DNA of 11,011 bases from Pseudomonadota bacterium (GTDB lineage: Bacteria > Myxococcota_A > Polyangia > Polyangiales > Polyangiaceae), in the NCBI GenBank assembly GCA_003242355.1, contig QGUH01000040.1:1-11011 (forward strand), read 5' to 3'. The notes beneath the pieces are model-generated. The model saw only the letters and a program-made list of their open reading frames with translations. It was not told the DNA's origin and did no database searches. The translations under genes and the position numbers were made by a program. How positions within the stretch are numbered: the stretch's first letter is position 1; every line of letters starts with the position of its first letter. Positions 6,608-11,011 of this stretch are shown here, one piece after another.

Positions 6608-7725
6608 TGCGCACCGATCGGGTCTCGTTTCGGGCAGGTCCCTCGGTCGACATGCCGCTCATCGTGGTGGCCGTCGTGATCGTCACGCTGGGGCTCGTGA
6701 ACCTGTACAGCGCGACGAGCGTTTACGTCGATAGCGCGCAGCGCGCGCGGCTCGCCGATGTCTACGTCTCGCAGATCTACTGGGTCGTGGTCGGCGGGTT
6801 GCTCGCCATCGTCGTCGCGGCCATCGACTACCGTCACTTCGAGCGCCTGGCCAACTTCCTCTACCTGGGCGGGCTCCTGTCGCTCGGCTTCGTGTTCATT
6901 CTGGGCTCGGACATCCGCGGCTCGTCGCGCTGGATCGAGATCGGACGCTTCGCGTTCCAGCCGAGCGAGTTCATGAAGATCGTTTTGATCCTCATGCTCG
7001 CGCGTTTTTTGCACAACGATACGCGCACGGAGCCGCGAACGATCGGACATCTCTTGCCGGCGATCGGGATCGTCGCGGTTCCTTGGGCCGCGGTGATGGC
7101 CCAGCCCGATCTCGGGACCTCGGTGATCTATCTGCTGATCGCGGTCTCGATGCTCTCGATGAACAAGGTGCGCCGCGGCAGCCTGCTCGCCATGGCCGGT
7201 ACGGTCGCCGCAGCGGTGCCTCTCGCGTGGAAGTACGTACTCCGCGACTACCAGAAGGCGCGCGTCACGAGCTTCCTCGACCCGGAAGCGGACAAGACCG
7301 GAACGGGGTGGCACGCCCTGCAGTCGCAGACTGCCATCGGCAATGGGCAGCTCTTCGGGGAAGGGTTCATGCAGGGGACGCAGAACCAGTTCGGCTTCTT
7401 GCCGGACCAGTACTCCGACTTTCCCTTCGCCGTCTTCGCGGAAGACTGGGGCTTCGTCGGCGGCGTGTGCCTGATCGCGCTCTATGCCTTCCTTTCGATC
7501 TGGGCGATCCACATCGCCTCGGAGTCGAAGGATCGTTTCGGTGCCGCGGTGGCGATCGGCGTCGGCTCGATGATTTTTTGGCACTCCGTGCTCAACATCG
7601 GGATGGCCGTCGGGCTCTTGCCGGTCGTCGGCATCACGCTGCCGCTCTTCTCGTACGGCGGCTCGAGCATCGTGACGACGCTCATCGGCATCGGCCTCTT
7701 GATGAACGTCTCGATGCGCCGTTGA
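6607..7725 (+). CDS. rodA: Rod-shape-determining peptidoglycan glycosyltransferase RodA
   Basis: The 372-residue SEDS-family polytopic membrane enzyme polymerises lipid II into glycan strands and works as a complex with PBP2. About ten hydrophobic segments are visible. Family motifs are intact: SSRWIEIGRFAFQPSEF with Trp109, Glu111 and Glu121; AQPDLGTS at 165-172; the large-loop motif FLPDQYSDFPFAV with Asp271 at the position of the essential SEDS aspartate; and a final PLFSYGGSS with Ser349 starting SYGGSS. The WIEIGRF form and the pairing with mrdA favour RodA over FtsW. The start is ATG, overlapping the mrdA stop by one base, with GGGAG at 6595-6599 placed 7 nt upstream. A much longer in-frame open frame extends upstream inside mrdA, but this start fits the family length. 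It is the last gene of the cluster and converges on the cupin gene. Confidence 0.97.
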   Translation: MRTDRVSFRAGPSVDMPLIVVAVVIVTLGLVNLYSATSVYVDSAQRARLADVYVSQIYWVVVGGLLAIVVAAIDYRHFERLANFLYLGGLLSLGFVFILGSDIRGSSRWIEIGRFAFQPSEFMKIVLILMLARFLHNDTRTEPRTIGHLLPAIGIVAVPWAAVMAQPDLGTSVIYLLIAVSMLSMNKVRRGSLLAMAGTVAAAVPLAWKYVLRDYQKARVTSFLDPEADKTGTGWHALQSQTAIGNGQLFGEGFMQGTQNQFGFLPDQYSDFPFAVFAEDWGFVGGVCLIALYAFLSIWAIHIASESKDRFGAAVAIGVGSMIFWHSVLNIGMAVGLLPVVGITLPLFSYGGSSIVTTLIGIGLLMNVSMRR

Positions 7726-7769
7726 CCGGAGCATCGGGTCGACGGCAGACACCAAAGACGCGCTCGCGT

Positions 7770-7814
7770 TCAGTGGGCGCGGCACCGCGGCGCGGGCGCG
7801 AGCGCGACTCACTG
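7770..7814 (+). other. Bulged hairpin downstream of rodA
   Basis: The 5' arm CAGTGGGCGCG (7771-7781) pairs with CGCGACTCACTG (7803-7814), with A7807 bulged and one G-T pair, giving 11 pairs. A further T-A pair is possible between 7770 and 7815. The 21-nt loop is G/C-rich. It starts about 45 nt after the rodA stop. No U tract follows (ATGATGTTTCAG), so it is not a standard intrinsic terminator. A 3'-end stabiliser or protein-binding structure is possible but unproven. Confidence 0.4.
7772..7808 (+). repeat. 37-bp direct repeat, copy 1
   Basis: This runs from AGTGGGCGCGGCACC to GCGAGCGCGAC. It matches 7845-7881 at 35 of 37 positions; the differences are G/A at 7781/7854 and C/G at 7786/7859. 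The start-to-start offset is 73 bp. This copy forms most of the hairpin at 7770-7814. Confidence 0.8.
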
Positions 7815-7844
7815 ATGATGTTTCAGAGGCTAGAGAACTACGCG

Positions 7845-7881
7845 AGTGGGCGCAGCACGGCGGCGCGGGCGCGAGCGCGAC
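7845..7881 (+). repeat. 37-bp direct repeat, copy 2
   Basis: This is the second copy, running from AGTGGGCGCAGCACG to GCGAGCGCGAC. Its flanks differ from copy 1, so it cannot form the same closing stem. Between the copies is a lower-GC spacer (ACTGATGATGTTTCAG and following). No protein domain is recognised in any frame across the pair. Confidence 0.8.
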
Positions 7882-7951
7882 GAGCGCGAGGACGGCGGAA
7901 AGAGGCGAGGGACCGGCCTCCGCCTAAAGACAAAGGTCGAGCTCACGAGAA

Positions 7952-7978
7952 ACGCCGATCGGGCTGACGGATCGGCGT
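7952..7978. terminator. Terminator-like hairpin between convergent rodA and cupin units
   Basis: ACGCCGATC (7952-7960) pairs perfectly with GATCGGCGT (7970-7978) over a 9-nt loop. Read on the minus strand, the hairpin follows the cupin stop by about 36 nt and is directly followed by TTTCTCG. Read on the plus strand it is followed by CGTGGCTTTCGTTTCG. Either strand could use it, and the T run is short on both, so it would be a weak or bidirectional intrinsic terminator. The stem is certain; the activity is inference. Confidence 0.6.
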
Positions 7979-8014
7979 CGTGGCTTTCGTTTCGCCAGCG
8001 CGGCGCGCGCCGCT

Positions 8015-8338
8015 CTAGGCGGAGCCCGGGTGTTCGGGCTGCGGATCGCAGCCGGGAGGATCGCGGAAGAAGAGGACGACTTCTTCGTACGGCACCGTAC
8101 CGTCGTTTACGGCGCGGTGGACCCGCGGGTCCGGCTCGTCCCAATCGGCGAGACCGGGATGCACGGGGACGGTGATGCGTTCCCCCGAGTCGCGAAACTC
8201 GATCGCTATCCGCTCGCCCCGCACGACGACCGTGAAGCGCCGACACGGATCCGTGTGCCACGGCATCGCTTCGCCGGGCTCGAGCACCACGCGTCGTACG
8301 AGGACATCGCTGCGATCGGTGAGGATTTCCCGCAACAC
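8015..8338 (-). CDS. Small single-domain cupin protein
   Basis: The 107-residue protein fits one cupin beta barrel. The first motif region reads EPGEAMPWHTDPCRRFTVVV (20-39). His28 sits at the first metal-ligand position, but the usual second His and the following Glu are replaced (Asp30 and no acidic residue before FTVVV). The second motif region keeps His74 with Asn78 in VHRAVND. The metal site is therefore either reduced, three-residue or absent, and no reaction can be assigned. The start is GTG, with GGAAG on the minus strand (plus positions 8346-8350) 7 nt upstream. It begins 15 nt after the stop of the SNF2 helicase on the same strand, so the two probably share a transcript, ending near the hairpin at 7952-7978. 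Distant similarity to BauB-like or storage-type cupins is possible. The fold call is good; the function is unknown. Confidence 0.8.
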   Translation of the reverse strand: MLREILTDRSDVLVRRVVLEPGEAMPWHTDPCRRFTVVVRGERIAIEFRDSGERITVPVHPGLADWDEPDPRVHRAVNDGTVPYEEVVLFFRDPPGCDPQPEHPGSA

Positions 8339-8353
8339 GGTCCTGCTTCCGTC

Positions 8354-11011
8354 TCAATCGATTCGGAACAGCTCGTCGAGATCCTCGCGCGACAGGGTCT
8401 TCGCGCCGCCCGTGTCCTCGCTGAGCACCGCCGAGACGAGATCCTTCTTCTTCTGCTTCAGCTCGAGGATCTTCTCCTCGATGGTGCCCGCCGCCACCAA
8501 GCGATACACGGTGACGACCCGCTTCTGCCCGATTCGGTGCGCGCGATCCGAAGCCTGGTCTTCGACCGCGGGGTTCCACCAGGGATCGAAGTGGATGACC
8601 GTGTCGGCGGCCGTGAGGTTCAAGCCGGAGCCGCCCGCCTTGAGGCTGATCAAGAACACGGGGATCGTCGGATCGGTCTGGAAGCGCTCGACGCGCTCGG
8701 CGCGGTCCGTCGTGCTCCCGTCGAGGTATTCGTAGCGGACCTTGTCGTCGTCGAGCGCGTCGCGGATGAGCTTCAGCATCGAGACGAACTGGCTGAACAC
8801 GAGCACCTTGTGCCCGCCCGACTGGACCTCGTCGATGAGCTCGCGCAAGGCCATCAGCTTGCCGCTGTCCTCGTCGTCGAACTGGCGAGGGAGCCCGAGC
8901 AAGCGCGGATCACACGCCGCCTGCCGCAGCTTGGTGAGGCCGGAGAGGATGTGGAGCTGGCTCTTCGCGATGCCCACGCGGTCGACCTCGCCGAGCACCG
9001 TGGCGCGCACCTCGCGCAGGACCTGGAGGTAAATCGCGCGCTGGTCGGGCGTAAGATCGACGATCTTGTCGACCTCGAGCTTCGGCGGGAGATCCTTCGC
9101 GACTTCCGTCTTCGTTCGGCGGAGGATGAAGGGGTGGATGGTCGCGCGGAGGCGTGCCGCCGTCTTCGAATCACCCTGATCGATCGGCCGCGCGTACTTC
9201 TCCTCGAACTTCTGGAGCGTGCCGAGCAGACCAGGGCTCACGAAATCGAAGATCGACCAAATCTCGCTCAGGCGATTTTCGATCGGCGTACCGGTGAGCG
9301 CGAGCCGCCGGTCGGCGTTGAGCTCTTTGGCGGCCTGGGCCGTGGCGCTCAGCGGGTTCTTGATGTTCTGCGCCTCGTCCAAAATGGCGTAGTCGAGTCG
9401 CAGCTTCTTCAAGAAGTCGATGTCGCGCCGGAGCAGCGCATAGCTCGTGATGATGACGTTCGCGTCGTCGATTTCGTCGAGCTGCTCCTTGCGGCCGGCG
9501 CCGTGCCAGAGGGCGGTGGTGAGGGAAGGGGCGAAGCGCTCGATCTCGCGCACCCAGTTGCTGACCACGCTGGTGGGCGCCACGATCAGTGCCTTGAGCG
9601 CCTTGTCCTTCTTCTCGTTCTTCACGGCGAGGAGCAGCGCGATCGTCTGGATCGTCTTGCCGAGACCCATGTCGTCGGCGAGCACGCCGCCCGAGCCGAT
9701 CTCGTGCAGGAACGTGAGCCAGGAGAGCCCCTGCTCCTGGTAGGGGCGCAGGGTTGCCTTGAGCCCTTTCGGTTTCTTGGCGGCCTTGATCTCCTCGATG
9801 GACGCGAGCTTCTGGAACAGCTGCTTGGCGCTCGCGGCGACGTGGGAGGAGGCTGCCTGCTGGAGCAGCTCCTGCACGCGCCCGGCCTGCGAAAGTGGGA
9901 TCTTGCCGTTTCTCCCGGCCTGGAGCAGCTCGATCTCCCGATCGATGAGGCCACGCACCCGCTCGGCATCGATCGGCGCGTACGAGTTGTCGGCGAGGCG
10001 CACGTACTTCTTGCCCTCGCGCAAGCAGCGCTCGAGCTCCGCGCGGTCGACGGTGACCCCTTCGCTTTCGTAGCTGATCTTGAGGCTCAGCCAGTCCACG
10101 CCGCTCGAGACGCGCGCGGTCATGTCGACCGGTTTGGTGCGCACGCGCGTGCCGACGAGCTCTTCCGGCACGTACAGATCCCAGCTCTTCGGCAACGAGC
10201 CGACGCCTTCCGACCAGAAGCGGATCGCGTCCTGTCCCTCGGCGACGAAGTATTCGCCGGCCTCGTCGGGCTTCAGGCCGAGGTCGAGCAGGCGCTGCGC
10301 GGCGCCCTGCTGCGCAGCGATGTCGCAGCGGATGCAACGTGCCCGACGCTGCCCCTCCTCGGGCGGCAGGATCATGATGGGCGGCGAGATGCCGTCGGCG
10401 CGGACCTCGACTTCGCGATCGCCGTAGATCGCGCGGAGCGCGACCTGCACGTTGGTGAGGGAACCGCTCGCGCGCATCCGGAATTGCGGCTCGAGATCGA
10501 TTACGTCCGCGACCTGGGACAAGTCCGGCAGCTCGGCGCCGATCTCGAGCGCGACCTTGGGCAGCCCGTAGGTGATGAAGCTGATGAGCTCCGAGGCCGG
10601 CTCGGCGATGGTCGGGTTGCGCAACAGGCGGCGCAGCGCCGCCGGCGACACGCGATGATCGAGCGGGCGTGCGATGCCCTCCGTCGTATCGACGTGATAA
10701 CCGGGCGTCCCTTCGAACCAGCCGCCGCTGGTGAGCGGGAAACGGCGCCCGTCGCTCGAGCGTTCGAAGCTCGCTTTGGCGACGATCGTGTCGCCCACCA
10801 TCTCGAGGTCGAACCGCGGTCGGAGCACCTCGTCCGCGAACCGCAGCTGCATCAACGCGGGCTCGAGCAGCACGCGCCGATCCCGGAGCAGCGGCAGGAG
10901 CTCGGCGGCATCCCCTCCCCGAATGTCCACCCCGGGATGGCGCGGGTGGCCGCCCTCAAACCGCGAGAGGACGCGCAGGCCCGCCCAATCGGGTGTGGGC
11001 GCAAGTGTTGT
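8354..11011 (-). CDS. SNF2-family DEAD/DEAH-box helicase/ATPase (N-terminus beyond right edge)
   Basis: The frame is open to the right edge, giving 885 visible residues. A GTG at 10930 could be read as a start, but the 27 codons before it are also open, so the gene probably begins outside the window. Numbering from the edge, residues 1 to about 400 resemble the bacterial SNF2-associated region (a CIRC pair, then EYFVAEGQDAIRFW and SWDLYVPEEL). The two-lobed motor follows: GGVLADDMGLGKTIQT with Walker A DDMGLGKT at 446-453, Walker B DEAQ at 545-548, and LTGTPIENRL from 572. The second lobe has VLVFSQF, SLKAGGSGLNLTAAD, HFDPWWNPAVE and RAHRIGQ at 823-829. Such proteins are ATP-driven double-stranded DNA translocases; bacterial roles include transcription recycling, repair and defence. 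The missing N-terminus may carry a SWIM zinc finger, as in many relatives. No methylase or nuclease is beside it here. The cupin gene follows by 15 nt. Confidence 0.96.
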   Translation of the reverse strand, partial: TTLAPTPDWAGLRVLSRFEGGHPRHPGVDIRGGDAAELLPLLRDRRVLLEPALMQLRFADEVLRPRFDLEMVGDTIVAKASFERSSDGRRFPLTSGGWFEGTPGYHVDTTEGIARPLDHRVSPAALRRLLRNPTIAEPASELISFITYGLPKVALEIGAELPDLSQVADVIDLEPQFRMRASGSLTNVQVALRAIYGDREVEVRADGISPPIMILPPEEGQRRARCIRCDIAAQQGAAQRLLDLGLKPDEAGEYFVAEGQDAIRFWSEGVGSLPKSWDLYVPEELVGTRVRTKPVDMTARVSSGVDWLSLKISYESEGVTVDRAELERCLREGKKYVRLADNSYAPIDAERVRGLIDREIELLQAGRNGKIPLSQAGRVQELLQQAASSHVAASAKQLFQKLASIEEIKAAKKPKGLKATLRPYQEQGLSWLTFLHEIGSGGVLADDMGLGKTIQTIALLLAVKNEKKDKALKALIVAPTSVVSNWVREIERFAPSLTTALWHGAGRKEQLDEIDDANVIITSYALLRRDIDFLKKLRLDYAILDEAQNIKNPLSATAQAAKELNADRRLALTGTPIENRLSEIWSIFDFVSPGLLGTLQKFEEKYARPIDQGDSKTAARLRATIHPFILRRTKTEVAKDLPPKLEVDKIVDLTPDQRAIYLQVLREVRATVLGEVDRVGIAKSQLHILSGLTKLRQAACDPRLLGLPRQFDDEDSGKLMALRELIDEVQSGGHKVLVFSQFVSMLKLIRDALDDDKVRYEYLDGSTTDRAERVERFQTDPTIPVFLISLKAGGSGLNLTAADTVIHFDPWWNPAVEDQASDRAHRIGQKRVVTVYRLVAAGTIEEKILELKQKKKDLVSAVLSEDTGGAKTLSREDLDELFRID

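Noticed and set aside
6124..7812. 562-codon minus-strand frame over mrdA and rodA
   Set aside because: It is antisense to two complete conserved genes, its composition is typical of a mirror frame, and no domain is recognised.
7830..8579. 249-codon minus-strand frame overlapping the cupin and helicase end
   Set aside because: It is a shifted frame of two better-supported genes, and the Arg/Ser/Gly-rich translation lacks any fold signature.
8354..11011. SNF2 helicase as part of a known anti-phage system
   Set aside because: No nuclease, methylase, phospholipase or other defence partner is visible beside it, and the only linked gene is a cupin. The right-hand neighbourhood is outside the window.

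Overview
The window is high-GC bacterial chromosomal DNA. It carries a complete rod-shape (elongasome) gene cluster in the order mreB-mreC-mreD-mrdA(PBP2)-rodA, so the source is a Gram-negative-type, rod-forming bacterium. The strong G/C third-position bias, the frequent GTG starts and the eukaryote-like two-RRM protein suggest a deltaproteobacterial lineage, most likely Myxococcota. That assignment is inferred from general features, not from a database match.

Layout. At 1-503 (minus) is the N-terminal part of a diacylglycerol-kinase-family lipid kinase that runs off the left edge. A 654-bp divergent intergenic region (504-1157) follows. It holds no credible gene, but it has a two-copy direct repeat with three conserved blocks at a fixed 223-bp offset and a candidate sigma70-type promoter. 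At 1158-2009 (plus) is a two-RRM RNA-binding protein with a disordered Gly/Arg/Lys-rich tail. After a 154-bp gap with small inverted repeats come mreB (2164-3198), mreC (3238-4110), mreD (4117-4656), mrdA/PBP2 (4670-6607) and rodA (6607-7725). They are tightly packed on the plus strand and end in a one-base stop/start overlap between mrdA and rodA.

The right third is convergent. A long SNF2-family helicase (8354 to beyond 11011, minus) is followed 15 nt downstream by a small cupin protein (8015-8338, minus). Between the two converging units (7726-8014) lie a 37-bp direct repeat, a bulged hairpin and a terminator-like hairpin.

How the genes work together. MreB filaments, MreC and MreD position and activate the RodA glycosyltransferase/PBP2 transpeptidase pair that builds side-wall peptidoglycan. 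The lipid kinase, RRM protein, helicase and cupin have no demonstrated link to that machine here. I see no convincing undescribed multi-gene system. The best leads are the fixed-geometry intergenic repeat, the RRM protein beside mreB, a predicted Cys/His metal site in PBP2, and the helicase-cupin pair.
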